Part shown: in pieces, positions 16,740-26,844 of the stretch
How the letters are laid out: each line of letters starts with the position of its first letter
How positions within the stretch are numbered: the first letter of the stretch is position 1
DNA from: Actinomyces sp. oral taxon 414
GTDB lineage: Bacteria; Actinomycetota; Actinomycetes; Actinomycetales; Actinomycetaceae
Length of the DNA stretch: 64,000 nt
Reading direction: 5' to 3'
Assembly: GCF_001278845.1 (NCBI RefSeq)
Contig: NZ_CP012590.1
Span: forward strand, 248,001-312,000
The notes under the pieces: model-generated
What the model was told of the DNA's origin: nothing
The model's database searches: none
Seen by the model: the letters and a program-made list of their open reading frames with translations, nothing else
Made by a program: the position numbers and the translations under genes

Positions 16740-17765
16740 CTAGTACTCGCTGCGGTCGTTGGGGTCGTAGCCCTGTCGGGGTTCATAGGGCCGTGGTTCC
16801 GGTCGGGCGCCGCCCTGCTGTCCATTGGGGTCGTAGCCGCTTCTCTGAGGTATCGAGAATTGCTGAGTCGACACGTGTCGTTGCGGGTCGTAGCCGTCCG
16901 TCTGGGGTGGCGCGTAGGTCGACGGCGCGGAATACTGCTGAGTAGCCCGGGGAGGCTGTCCCGGGTAATCCGGTCGAATCGGATGCTGCGGCATGGGGGA
17001 TTGTCCGAATTGGGGCGCCCCGGGATGGGCGCCCTGAATGGCGAGCTGTTTCTTGGAGTTGTTCATGACAACGGTGACTACAGTGGCGGTGATGGCCACG
17101 ATGGCGACGGCCCCGAGGACGATCCACAAGGGCAGGAGCGAGGACCCGCCGTCCTGATCCCCGTTCTGCGCCTGGCTCTGATTCTGGCCATTGCCGGATG
17201 TCCGAGTCGGGCTGGGAGTGCTGGTGGGAGCGTCGGTGTCCCTGCCCTCGGCGCGGACGGAGTCGAGGGATGTGACATTGGACCAGGTGACGGTATTTCC
17301 TTTCACCTCCGCATTGGTGTCGGCGTCGATGACCTCACCGGGGAAGATCATGGTTACGGTCGTGTTCTTGCTGTCCTTGAAGTCTTTGAAATCGCTTATC
17401 TTCGCGGTGTAGGTGCCCCCCTTGTGTTCGATGCTCATCGCCCCACCTTCTACGTCATCGATATCGGCACCGTACAAGCCCAGGGTGCAGGTGTCGCCGT
17501 CCGCCTTGACCTCGAATGAATCATTGTTGTCCAAGAGGGCCTCGGTGCAGTACAACGATGCGGGTGTACCCTCGACCTTCATGGATACGGTGAGGTCGGA
17601 GGTCTCATTATCGTAGATAACGAGTTTGATATCGACAGTCATCGAGGGGCTGGGGTCCGAGTCGGCTGCGAACGCGACGGAGGGAAGCCCTGCGCCCCCG
17701 AGAAGGACGAGGGCAATCAGAGCCACCAGCGCGCCAAGGCAGCGCAGGAGGGATGTGGTGTTCAC
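16740..17765 (-). CDS. LppM-like envelope protein, paralogue 3
   Basis: 341 aa. Signal peptide with cleavage near VAFAADS, an extracellular domain with two Cys, the IFPGEVIDADTNAEVKGNTVTWSN signature of the LppM-like domain, a Thr/Ser/Gln-rich stalk, a membrane helix (LWIVLGAVAIVAITATVV) and a cytoplasmic tail with repeated GYDPN/GYDPQ motifs. I chose the GTG at 17765, because TAGACT lies 7 nt upstream and the signal peptide then has a normal N-region; a TTG six codons earlier is the alternative. Expression is probably leaderless. Confidence 0.83.
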   Translation of the reverse strand: MNTTSLLRCLGALVALIALVLLGGAGLPSVAFAADSDPSPSMTVDIKLVIYDNETSDLTVSMKVEGTPASLYCTEALLDNNDSFEVKADGDTCTLGLYGADIDDVEGGAMSIEHKGGTYTAKISDFKDFKDSKNTTVTMIFPGEVIDADTNAEVKGNTVTWSNVTSLDSVRAEGRDTDAPTSTPSPTRTSGNGQNQSQAQNGDQDGGSSLLPLWIVLGAVAIVAITATVVTVVMNNSKKQLAIQGAHPGAPQFGQSPMPQHPIRPDYPGQPPRATQQYSAPSTYAPPQTDGYDPQRHVSTQQFSIPQRSGYDPNGQQGGARPEPRPYEPRQGYDPNDRSEY

Positions 17766-17784
17766 GCTTGCGAGTCTATACAAC

Positions 17785-17874
17785 GGCCCGACTCCGCGGG
17801 TGCGGGATCCTGCCGGGACGCGTCAGCGCCCGGGTCCATGGTGCTGGCCCGACTCCGCGGGTGCGGGATCCTGC
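17785..17874. repeat. 29-bp direct repeat upstream of LppM paralogue 3
   Basis: A 29-bp sequence beginning GGCCCGACTCCGCGGGTGCG occurs exactly at 17785-17813 and 17846-17874 (61-bp spacing). It lies just upstream of the paralogue 3 promoter and could be a paired regulator site or a duplication scar. Confidence 0.85.
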
Positions 17875-18269
17875 TTGCTGGTCGGCGAGAGACGACGCGC
17901 GCCGTCACCCGAAGGTTCTCCGTGGAGGTGGTCGTCGGCACACCGCCGGCCGACGGCGTCCAGACGTCGGCCGGGAGGTACCCGAGCCGTGTGAGCGGAC
18001 CGCCGAGGCCGCCCCGTGCTCTATCGCGGGCCGCGGATCGGCGGTGCGCCGCTCAGGACGGGAGACGCTTATCAGATGGACGATGGTCCATCGGAGTGGA
18101 CGATATAACCGTCGTCGATCGAGAGGAGGATGCCCCGGGAGTCGTAGCACTCCGCCGTAGCACTCCGCCTCGATGTGAAGGACTCAGCGAGCTTTTCTCA
18201 CCTGGAAGGTTATTCTGGGGCGTCCGAGTGGGACTGGTGGGGCTCCTGGGGCGACCCGGGGCGGGGGCG

Positions 18270-18389
18270 TGTCCAAATCTGCCACAAAGGCGCTCCGGGC
18301 CGGGATAGGTCGCGGAGGAAACCGCGGAATATCAATGATTCTTCTTGCGCGCCCCGACTCGATTGGGGCCTTTGTGGCAGATTTGGACA
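18270..18389 (+). repeat. 120-bp palindromic element, copy B
   Basis: Arms TGTCCAAATCTGCCACAAAG and CTTTGTGGCAGATTTGGACA are perfect inverted repeats. The core has GCGGAATATCAATGATTCTT. It has the same orientation and left flank (GGTGGGGCTCCTGGGGCG) as copies A and D. Confidence 0.95.
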
Positions 18390-18495
18390 CGGACCGGGTC
18401 CGGACCGGGTCCGACTGGTCCCACGCGACCCGCGCGCCCCATCTGTCTCAGGTTCCGCTTCTCGCCGCCCCTCCCGGGGCCGAACATGGCGCCCC

Positions 18496-18599
18496 GGGAG
18501 GATCGTTCCGGGGCGCACCCGACTGCGAGGCCGTCAGAACCGCGCAATCATGCGGAAACCGACGGACACACCCGGGGCGGGGGCCCGAACGATCCTCCC
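18496..18599 (+). repeat. GGGAGGATCGTTC palindromic element, copy 1
   Basis: Ends GGGAGGATCGTTC (18496-18508) and GAACGATCCTCCC (18587-18599) are perfect inverted repeats. Interior motifs GCACCCGACTGCGA and AATCATGCGGAA recur in the copy at 61978-62085. Confidence 0.88.
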
Positions 18600-18846
18600 A
18601 GGGCGCCAGAATCGGGTCCGGGCCCCGGGCCCCGCTCGCCCCCGACCCCGCCGCGGAGCGCCCGTGCAACAGATTCGGACACACCCCGCCCCACAAGCCC
18701 CATACACCCCACTCAGACACACCCAGAATAACCTTCCCGAAGGTTGAAAGTTATTCTGGGGTCGTCCGAGTGGGGCGGGCGGTCGCCCGCCTCGGTGAGG
18801 TCCATGATGTCGACACCGGCGCGGACACCCGCGCAGACGTCCCGGT

Positions 18847-18941
18847 CCGCGAGATCGCCACTTAACCCACGAGAACGTACCTCTAGCAGACGTTCTCGAG
18901 GGTTACCCGGCGATCTCGGCGGTTAAGTGGCGATCTCGCGG
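18847..18941. repeat. Nested hairpin (CGCGAGATCGCC family), copy 1
   Basis: Outer 21-bp perfect arms (18847-18867 with 18921-18941, starting CCGCGAGATCGCCACTTAAC) enclose an inner 9-bp stem CGAGAACGT/ACGTTCTCG around a CTCTAG-containing loop. Extra half-sites GGTTACCCGGCGATCTCG lie at 18901 and 18941. Related to 26041-26139. Confidence 0.88.
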
Positions 18942-19144
18942 GTTACCCGGCGATCTCGCGGACCGCGATGCCGATCCCCGGGCGCCCCGCACCACCGCCC
19001 GCTGAATAATCTTCGTTATTCGGGGGTGCAGGTGATGCGGGGTCATCAGGGGCGCGGGGGCGGCTGTGATGGTCTCCGCTCCCGTCGTCCCCTGGATCGT
19101 TCGCGCCGTGGACCACGGCGGCCCCGCCGCGCCGCCCCCGGCCC

Positions 19145-19209
19145 GTGAGCACGGGGGTTGACCCATGAGAACGAGGGTCTAGCACCCGTGCTCACGGGTC
19201 AACCCCCGT
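19145..19209. repeat. Hairpin with two alternative pairings
   Basis: GTGAGCACGGG (19145-19155) can pair with CCCGTGCTCAC (19185-19195), and ACGGGGGTTGACCC (19151-19164) with GGGTCAACCCCCGT (19196-19209). The loop motif GAGAACG...TCTAG resembles the loops of the CGCGAGATCGCC family, though stem sequences differ. Confidence 0.8.
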
Positions 19210-19437
19210 TGTCATTGGGCCCTTCTCGCCCGAAGGCGGTGACCGGGGGTGGGATCGGCATAATGGCGCGCAAGGGGCGGCACCCTCGCGGGCCCCGTGG
19301 GACCGGCGGACCCGGCGCCCGCCCCGACGACACCGCCGGACCCGCAGGAGTACCGGTCCGGGAAAGATCCCGTACACCTGGACCGCCCCCGGGGCCTCAC
19401 GCACCCCGCCGGGTCCGCCGGGACGCCCCCGATTCTC

Positions 19438-19510
19438 CGCGAACGCGTAGGTTTCCAGTCGAACGCGCAGGCGGGAGGTGCGCGTTCGACTGGAAACCTA
19501 CGCGTTCGCG
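19438..19510. repeat. 73-bp perfect hairpin (TAGGTTTCCAGTCGAACG family), copy 1
   Basis: Two perfect 32-nt arms (19438-19469 and 19479-19510) and a 9-nt loop. The arm contains GCGTAGGTTTCCAGTCGAAC. A second copy is at 39941-40013. Such a perfect stem is far stronger than needed for a terminator and is not followed by a U-tract. Confidence 0.95.
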
Positions 19511-19660
19511 AGGGAGAAGCCGGCCGGGGCGGCCATGGCGGTCAGGGCCGCGAGAAACCTGCGCGCTTGCAAGGGAGAAGCGGGAAAGCGCCCGCCGCCC
19601 CGGCCCGTGGACACGGACCGGGGCGGCGCAGAGGATGTGGAGGAGCGGATCCGTCAGTTG

Positions 19661-20575
19661 TCAGTACTGCCCGTTGGGGTTGTAACCCTGCTGCGGATTC
19701 TGACCCGGCTGGCCGGGGTACTGCTGCTGAGGGGGGTAAACCGGCTGCGCGCCCTGCTGGGGGTAGCCCGGCTGCTGGGCGGGGTACTGCTGGGGGCTGT
19801 AGGGCTGCTGGCCGGGCTGGGGGGCGTAGCCCATGGGCTGGCCCGGGTAGCCGCCGGGCGCGGTCTGCTTCTTCTTGCCGGATCTCACGACGAGGACGAT
19901 GACCACGATGATGACCAGTACGACCACCGCGCCCACGATGATCCACAGCCACGGCACACCTGCGACGCTCCCGCTGAGGACTCCCCCGCTGTCCTTGCCG
20001 ACGGCGTGGAGGGACCCCTTCTCATCCAGAACGTTGGCCCAGGTGACGGTATTGCCGTTCTTCTCGGCGTTGCCCGAGGCCTCGGTCACCTCGCCGGGGA
20101 AGGTGATCGAGATGCTGACCTCCATGTCGCCGTAGAGCTGGGTCATCTGCTGGCGCTGCGAGTCGTCCATCTCGCTCAACGGCATGGTGACGTCGTAGTG
20201 GCCGTTCTCGTGGGTGATCTTGAGCGATCCCGAGGAGCCGCTCGAACTGCTCTTGCCGTTGAACTGCGAGAGCGGGATGTTGGTCGCCTTGATCTCGCAG
20301 GCGGGGTGCCCGTCGTGCTGGGTGAAGTTGTACTTGACCTCGACGCCCTCGGGGACGTCGCTGGCCGGGTTGACCCCGGACCTGGACAGGCCGTCCTCGG
20401 AGCAGTCACTCTCGGTCATCTGGTCCTTGGAGTCCCACATGAGGATGGACTGGTCAACGGTGTCGCCGTGGATCGTCAGATCGTATTTCGTGCCGCAGGC
20501 GCCCAACAGCATGATCACCGGGATGACCATGAGGGCGCCGATACGGCGCAAGGAGGAACGGGAGGGCATACTCAT
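19661..20575 (-). CDS. LppM-like lipoprotein, paralogue 4
   Basis: 304-aa lipoprotein: lipobox LLGAC with Cys27 as the predicted lipidation site. The extracellular domain ends in ITFPGEVTEASGNAEKNGNTVTWAN, a clear LppM-type signature, and contains two further Cys. A strong membrane helix (LWIIVGAVVVLVIIVVIVLVV) and KKK precede a cytoplasmic Pro/Gln/Tyr/Gly-rich tail (QPGYPQQ, PGQNPQQGYNPN). Of the five paralogues this one and paralogue 5 have the lipobox and are closest to LppM in layout. TAGACT sits 6 nt before the ATG, so translation is probably leaderless; a second ATG two codons in is less likely. Confidence 0.88.
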   Translation of the reverse strand: MSMPSRSSLRRIGALMVIPVIMLLGACGTKYDLTIHGDTVDQSILMWDSKDQMTESDCSEDGLSRSGVNPASDVPEGVEVKYNFTQHDGHPACEIKATNIPLSQFNGKSSSSGSSGSLKITHENGHYDVTMPLSEMDDSQRQQMTQLYGDMEVSISITFPGEVTEASGNAEKNGNTVTWANVLDEKGSLHAVGKDSGGVLSGSVAGVPWLWIIVGAVVVLVIIVVIVLVVRSGKKKQTAPGGYPGQPMGYAPQPGQQPYSPQQYPAQQPGYPQQGAQPVYPPQQQYPGQPGQNPQQGYNPNGQY

Positions 20576-20773
20576 ATCGGAAGTCTACGAAAGAGCCCGC
20601 GCCAATCCAAGCCGGCAGTCGCTGCGGCAATGGGGAATACTCCCCGTCCGGCCAGGCGCCCGGGCCCTTCGCGGCGCATCCAGGCGCCGGGTCCGTCGCG
20701 GCAGCGCCGGGGAAGAAGACGACGCCGGGGCGATCGCGGCCGGGGCGAGCCGTCCGATCCGCGCCGAGGACCC

Positions 20774-21703
20774 CTACCGGTTCCGTCGGCTCCGCCCCTT
20801 CCCCTTCGGGCCGGACCGGCCCTTCGAACGGGATGAGGCCACTGAGCCGGACGAACTCTTCGAACGGGGCGGGTTCCCCGAGCCGGACCGGCCCTTCGAC
20901 CCGGACGGGGCGCGGCGACGGCGCCGGGCCGCGACGCCGATCCCCATGCCAATGCCGGCGGCGACCACGCCGCCGATAATCCACGCCGAGAAGCGGTCCC
21001 AGGCGCTCAGGCCCGCGTTGCTCGTCGCGTAGCCGGTGGCGCGCACCCCGGCCGCCAGGACGTCGGGGTCGGTCCAGGTAACGCTCGAACCGCTGGCCCG
21101 GCCCCCGCCGGCGTCGACGACCGCCCCGGGGAAGGAGACCGTCACGCGCGCGTCGACGACGCCGTTCAGCGAGCCCGTCGCCCCGGACCCCGCGCCGGCG
21201 TCTCCGGCACCCGCGCCGTCCGCCCCATTCCCGGCGGAATCGGCACCTGCGCCGTCCTCCCCGCCGGCGGCCCCGGGCACCCCGCCACCCGTCAGCCCGG
21301 CGGCCAGGGAGGTGAGATCGACGACGTACAGGTCGCCATCGCGCACCACGAGGCCGGCGTCCTGCGGGGTCTGCGAGGCCCCGGGCACCGCGACCCCGGT
21401 GATCCGCACCTCGCAGCCCACTCCGGCGTCGTCGCCGACCGATCCGACGACCTTCGAACTCACCCGCGCGCCCCGGAACTCGCCCACGAGCGCGGGATCG
21501 GCGTAGGCGGAGCAGTCCGTGTCGGCGGTGAACACCGTCCCGGTGGTGTCGCGCATCTCCATGACGACGTCGTAGGTGTCCGCCGGGGAGATGGTCATGT
21601 CCATGTGGGCGGTGCAGCCGGTGGTCAGCGCCGCGGCCGCGGCGCAGGCGGCGGCGACGGCGAGACGGCGCCGGACGGAGGGGGCGGAGAGCGGGGCGGT
21701 CAT
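20774..21703 (-). CDS. LppM-like lipoprotein, paralogue 5 (Ser/Arg/Lys-rich tail)
   Basis: 309 aa. Lipobox LTTGC with Cys30, extracellular domain with Cys residues and the VSFPGAVVDAGGGRASGSSVTWTD signature, a Gly/Ala-rich insert (about residues 150-180), one membrane helix (AWIIGGVVAAGIGMGIGVAA) and a basic tail of Ser, Arg, Lys and Gly in place of the PGQ tail of the others. The family membership is clear, but the tail chemistry has been replaced. TAGCGT lies 6 nt before the ATG (leaderless). It is the most upstream member of the five-gene series. Confidence 0.85.
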   Translation of the reverse strand: MTAPLSAPSVRRRLAVAAACAAAAALTTGCTAHMDMTISPADTYDVVMEMRDTTGTVFTADTDCSAYADPALVGEFRGARVSSKVVGSVGDDAGVGCEVRITGVAVPGASQTPQDAGLVVRDGDLYVVDLTSLAAGLTGGGVPGAAGGEDGAGADSAGNGADGAGAGDAGAGSGATGSLNGVVDARVTVSFPGAVVDAGGGRASGSSVTWTDPDVLAAGVRATGYATSNAGLSAWDRFSAWIIGGVVAAGIGMGIGVAARRRRRAPSGSKGRSGSGNPPRSKSSSGSVASSRSKGRSGPKGKGRSRRNR

Positions 21704-21922
21704 CCCCCGACGCTAGCCCACAACCCTTCACTCCTGGCGGAACCGTCCGCCGTCGGCCCCCTGAACCGCCCGGAATCGGCGTCAGACGGCGGGGATCGCG
21801 CCGCGGCGGGGGACCTCCGGGAACCCGCTGGGACCTAAGGGGGATGTGCCCCCGGAGCCGTTGTGAGAGAGGATGGCCCCGACCGCAAGAGCCAGCAAGA
21901 TTCCAAGGAAGGGACTCTACAT

Positions 21923-23770
<1,848 letters not shown>

Positions 23771-23854
23771 TCGGGGGTCTGCTCTCCTGAGCACTGATTC
23801 CTCAGGGGCTTCGGGGTCTGCTCTCCTGCAACTCCGACTCCTCAGGGACTCGAC

Positions 23855-23886
23855 GGGGGTCCCGCCGGTTCGCCGGCGGGACCCCC
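23855..23886 (+). terminator. Strong hairpin downstream of pckG
   Basis: Perfect 14-bp stem GGGGGTCCCGCCGG / CCGGCGGGACCCCC with a TTCG tetraloop. No long T-tract follows (GCTTCTT), as is usual in GC-rich actinobacteria. It lies between the convergent pckG and alcohol dehydrogenase genes and could serve both. Confidence 0.85.
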
Positions 23887-24008
23887 GCTTCTTCGCATTC
23901 TCGGCCGCCGGCCCCCGCACCGCGCGCAGCGGCGGGGCCGACGGCGCCGCGGCTTCACCGGCCGCTCGTCGCCTCCCCCCGCCACAGTGCGGGGCCGACG
24001 GCGCCGCA

Positions 24009-25070
24009 CTACTCCTCCAGCACCACGACCGGCTTAATGAGGTCGGGCCGCTTCTCGCGCATGCAGAGCAGCGCCGGCTCGACCTCCTCCCAGCCGTGGT
24101 AGATGTGCGTGGCCAGCGGGTGCACGTCCAGGCGCCCGGACGCCACCAGCGCGCCCAGCTTCTCCATGCGCAGGCGGCCGCCGGGCATCAGCCCGCCGTT
24201 GATCTGCTTGTGGCCCATGCCCACGCCCCACTCGACGCGCGGGATGCGCACGTAATCACCGGAGCCGAGGTAGTTCACGCAGCCGATCCTGCCGCCGGGC
24301 TTCACCGCCTTGACGGCCTCGATGAAGGTGTCGTTATTGCCGCCTGCGATCACCACCCTGTCCACGCCCTTGCCGTCGGTGAGCGCCAGCACCTGGTCGG
24401 CGATGGGGCCCTCCTTGTAGGAGATGAAGTCGGTGGCGCCGTAGCCCCTGGCGACCTCGATGCACTTGGGACGCGTGCCCACCGCCAGAATGCGCGACGC
24501 GCCGCGCAGGTTCGCGCCGGCCACGCTCATGAGGCCGACGGGGCCGATGCCCACGACCAGGACGACGTCGCCGAATTCCACGTCCGCCAGCTCCACGCCG
24601 TGGAAGCCAGTCGGCACCATGTCGGAGAGCATGCAGGCGTCCACCACGGACATGCCCTCGGGCAGGTGCGCGAGGTTGCCGTCGGCGTCGTTGACGTGGA
24701 ACACCTCGCCGAATACGCCGTCCTTGAAGTTGGAGAACTTCCAGCCGGCCAGCATGCCGCCGGAGTGCATGGAGTAGCCGGCCTGGGCCTCCAGGGAGCT
24801 CCAGTCCGGGGTGATGGCGGGCACCAGCACCCGGTCGCCCGGTTTGAAGTCCTTGACGAGCTCGCCGACTTCGACGACCTCGCCGCAGGCCTCGTGCCCG
24901 AGGATCATATTGTGCCTGTCGCCGATGGCGCCCTCCCACAGGGTGTGGATGTCGGAGGTGCAGATGGCGATGGCCAGCGGTTTGACTATCGCGTCCAGCG
25001 GCCCGCACTTGGGTCGTTCCTTGTCGATCCATCCGGACTCGCCGATACGGAGCATTGCGTAGCCCCTCAT
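24009..25070 (-). CDS. adh: NADP-dependent secondary alcohol dehydrogenase (T. brockii/C. beijerinckii type)
   Basis: 353-aa zinc-dependent medium-chain dehydrogenase very similar to the Thermoanaerobacter/Clostridium secondary ADHs. The catalytic zinc ligands fall at the family positions Cys37, His59 and Asp150, and the NADP-specificity residues at Gly198, Thr199 (Ser in the clostridial enzymes), Arg200 and Tyr218. The Rossmann motif is GIGPVGL. It probably interconverts ketones or aldehydes with alcohols at NADP(H) expense. AAAGGA about 6 nt before the ATG supports the start. The high similarity to Firmicute enzymes suggests ancient transfer, though codon use fits the host. Confidence 0.95.
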   Translation of the reverse strand: MRGYAMLRIGESGWIDKERPKCGPLDAIVKPLAIAICTSDIHTLWEGAIGDRHNMILGHEACGEVVEVGELVKDFKPGDRVLVPAITPDWSSLEAQAGYSMHSGGMLAGWKFSNFKDGVFGEVFHVNDADGNLAHLPEGMSVVDACMLSDMVPTGFHGVELADVEFGDVVLVVGIGPVGLMSVAGANLRGASRILAVGTRPKCIEVARGYGATDFISYKEGPIADQVLALTDGKGVDRVVIAGGNNDTFIEAVKAVKPGGRIGCVNYLGSGDYVRIPRVEWGVGMGHKQINGGLMPGGRLRMEKLGALVASGRLDVHPLATHIYHGWEEVEPALLCMREKRPDLIKPVVVLEE

Positions 25071-25346
25071 GGGTTTCCTTTCTCGCTGCCGTTCAACGAG
25101 ATGACATTCCGTGCCGTCATCTCGTCGTTGTTCTACCGGAACTTGATCCGGTGACATGCATAAGTATAGCACTTCTGAGTGCCCGCGGACAGGGGATTCA
25201 CTTTTCATGAGTCTTTCTCCGGTAGAAACGGCGGTGCGGGGTCGGGGATGGTGTGGTAGTGCCGCGGGGGTCCTGGCCGGTGGCTCTGGAGTCGCGGGAG
25301 GCCGCGCCGGGTCGTCTGCTGCGCCCACTTACCCTCCGCTACGCTC

Positions 25347-25431
25347 CTTCCCGTCTGCTACGCCCCCTCGCCCTCCGCTACGCTCCTTTTTCTCGTACAG
25401 TGGAGGGTCAAGGGGCGTAGCAGACGGGAAG
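25347..25431. repeat. Inverted repeat CTTCCCGTCTGCTACGCCCC
   Basis: Perfect 20-bp arms at 25347-25366 and 25412-25431 around a 45-nt loop; CCCTCCGCTACGCTCC is also repeated directly at 25332 and 25370. Only one copy of this family is seen in the window. Confidence 0.88.
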
Positions 25432-25880
25432 AGGCGCAGCGGACGCGGGCGTGAACGGGCCCGGCGGTATCGCTGTGAGCGGTCCCGTCATCCCACTTGC
25501 CTCTTCTGTCCCATTAGCTCCGCCCGTCTCACCGCGGACGCGGACGGGTCGGTGGGTGGGTGGTTCGGCGACTCAAAAAGGTGGCCGGCGCGTATCTTTC
25601 ACCCCCGGACCCGCACCCCTCTCGTCTCGGAGGGGCGCGATGACGCCATTTCCCGTGCGCGCGGCGTGGTCGTGCACGCGTAAAAGTACGCGGGAGCCAC
25701 TTTTTCCACGCCGCCCGACGAGCTCGCGGGTCGTCCGGCGCAGCGGGCGATCCGGCGCGCCCCCCACGGGTCCCGGAGCCCCGCGATTGCTCATCCCTAG
25801 TGATCACCGCGCTCCGGCGCGCCCCCCACGGGTCCCGGAGCCCCGGGGTCGCCAGCGGGTTCGTTGCTGCGCTCCTCCAG

Positions 25881-25953
25881 TTGGACCACTTGCGTGCGGT
25901 TGGACCACCGTATTTCGTGAATCAGGTGGTCCAACCGCACGCAAGTGGTCCAA
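25881..25953. repeat. 73-bp hairpin with 29-bp perfect arms
   Basis: Arms 25881-25909 and 25925-25953 start TTGGACCACTTGCGTGCGGT and pair perfectly, leaving a 15-nt loop (GTATTTCGTGAATCA). A degenerate relative (GCGGACCACTTGCGTTCCGC...GGTGGTCCG) is at 52815-52850. Confidence 0.93.
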
Positions 25954-26040
25954 GCGGGTCGGCGGCGTCACGACATGCGAGACGCCGTCCCACCATGCGG
26001 GACGACCGGTGGTGTGGGGTGCCCGGGGACCGGCGTCGCG

Positions 26041-26139
26041 GTCCGCGAGATCGTCACTTAACCGCCGAGCACGTCACTTAACCCGCGAGAACGTCTATTA
26101 GAGGTACGTGCTCGCGGGTTAAGTGACGTGCTCGCGGAC
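26041..26139. repeat. Nested hairpin (CGCGAGATCGCC family), copy 2
   Basis: GAGCACGTCACTTAACCCGC (26067 onwards, 28 nt) pairs with 26106-26133 with a single mismatch around the loop CTATTAGAGGT; a second CGCGAGATCG half-site lies at 26045. The layout matches 18847-18941 while stem sequences differ. Confidence 0.88.
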
Positions 26140-26258
26140 CAGGGCGCCTCCGCGCGGACCAGGCGGCGCTCCCGCGGGGCCGCCGCGGTCGTCGAAGTGG
26201 TCGCTGCGGGCGCCGCCCGGCCCGCAGCGTCCTTCCCGGGGCCCACGGCGGCGCAGGT

Positions 26259-26381
26259 TGTCCAAATTTTTTGCCACAAAGTCCCGGACCCCGCCGGGGC
26301 GCCGGAAGAGAGACGTTGATATTCCGCGCTTCTTCTCGCCGCCGATCCCGGCCCGGAGCGACTCTGTGGCAGATTTGGACA
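26259..26381 (-). repeat. 120-bp palindromic element, copy C
   Basis: Inverted relative to copies A, B and D (core reads CGTTGATATTCCGCGC on the plus strand). Its left arm carries three extra T residues (AAATTTTTTGCCACAAA), making it 123 bp. The conserved 45-bp flank (here GCCCCCGCCCCGG...CCCCAGGAACTTC) lies on its right, as expected for the opposite orientation. Confidence 0.92.
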
Positions 26382-26468
26382 CGCCCCCGCCCCGGACCGC
26401 CCCAGGAACTTCATCCGCACCATTCTTCCCATGGGGTCCGCCGGGCAGGAGCGGGGTGCCGCCCCGTG

Positions 26469-26763
26469 TCACCAGCACCAGTATTGGGCGAGCGTGTCGA
26501 AGGAGTCGATCTTGACCGTGACAGTGTTGGAGCGGCCCGTCACCTCGACGCCGTGGTCTCCGACCTGGAACAGGCGCATGAGGAATCCGTCGTTGTCGGT
26601 GAGCATACAGTCCCATCACTGGGCCGATGACGAACAGGATGATCGCCGTGACCAGCTTTCCGACGTGCGTCTGGCGGGGACGCTGCTGTCCGTAAGAGGG
26701 GACGGCCTGATATAGGTGCTGATATGGCGGCTGGTACGGGGGCTTATTCTGGGGAGTCGACAT
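26469..26763 (-). pseudogene. Chimeric fragment: membrane-protein N-terminus joined out of frame to a paralogue C-terminus
   Basis: From the ATG at 26763 the frame encodes a Pro/Gln/Tyr-rich head and one hydrophobic segment (MSTPQNKPPYQPPY ... VGKLVTAIILFVIGPVMGL). Around 26605 a different frame takes over and reads NDGFLMRLFQVGDHGVEVTG...VKIDSFDTLAQYWCW-stop, matching the C-termini of the two unknown paralogues at 30095-31432 (LLMRLFQVGDHGVKVTS) and 31559-32929 (GSFDELAELWCW). The simplest reading is a deletion that fused remnants of a PGQ-type membrane protein and of a third member of that family. Probably non-functional. Confidence 0.75.
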
Positions 26764-26844
26764 CGGTTCGTTTTCTGGGCGTGCTTCAACTGTTGTTCTA
26801 GCGTAGCAAGTCGGATTTCCTGCGAAGCGGCCTATTCCCGTACC

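Larger units (their letters stand above)
18204..18737. repeat. 534-bp unit with terminal inverted repeats (MITE-like)
   Basis: The ends GGAAGGTTATTCTGGG (18204-18219) and CCCAGAATAACCTTCC (18722-18737) are perfect 16-bp inverted repeats; similarity continues inwards as GCGTCCGAGTGGG versus TGTGTCTGAGTGGGG. Inside are copy B of the 120-bp palindrome and copy 1 of the GGGAGGATCGTTC family. No target duplication is obvious and there is no transposase. A further half-end (GTTATTCTGGGGTCGTCCG) follows at 18750. Confidence 0.65.
17875..19660. other. Large palindrome-rich intergenic island between LppM paralogues 3 and 4
   Basis: About 1.8 kb without a credible gene. It carries, left to right, an inverted-ended unit (18204-18737) holding two other repeat families, a nested hairpin (18847-18941), a short palindromic GCTGAATAATCTTCGTTATTC stretch near 19001, another hairpin (19145-19209) and a 73-bp perfect hairpin (19438-19510). 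Open frames here lack codon bias. Confidence 0.75.
25071..26468. other. Palindrome-rich intergenic island, 25.1-26.5 kb
   Basis: No supported gene in about 1.4 kb. It contains at least four hairpin elements listed separately and two copies of GCGCGCCCCCCACGGGTCCCGGAGCCCC (about 25756 and 25815, 60 bp apart). Open frames here run through the repeats and lack codon bias. Confidence 0.7.

Noticed and set aside
16740..17783. TTG start at 17783 for LppM paralogue 3
   Set aside because: The GTG at 17765 gives a normal signal-peptide N-region and the leaderless spacing seen in the other four paralogues.
19438..19510. Simple rho-independent terminator
   Set aside because: The 32-bp stem is much longer than terminators, lacks a U-tract, and recurs elsewhere in opposite orientation with a compensatory change.
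25320..25440. CRISPR-like array from repeated CTCCGCTACGCTCC blocks
   Set aside because: Spacing is irregular and the blocks form an inverted repeat, not direct repeats with unique spacers.
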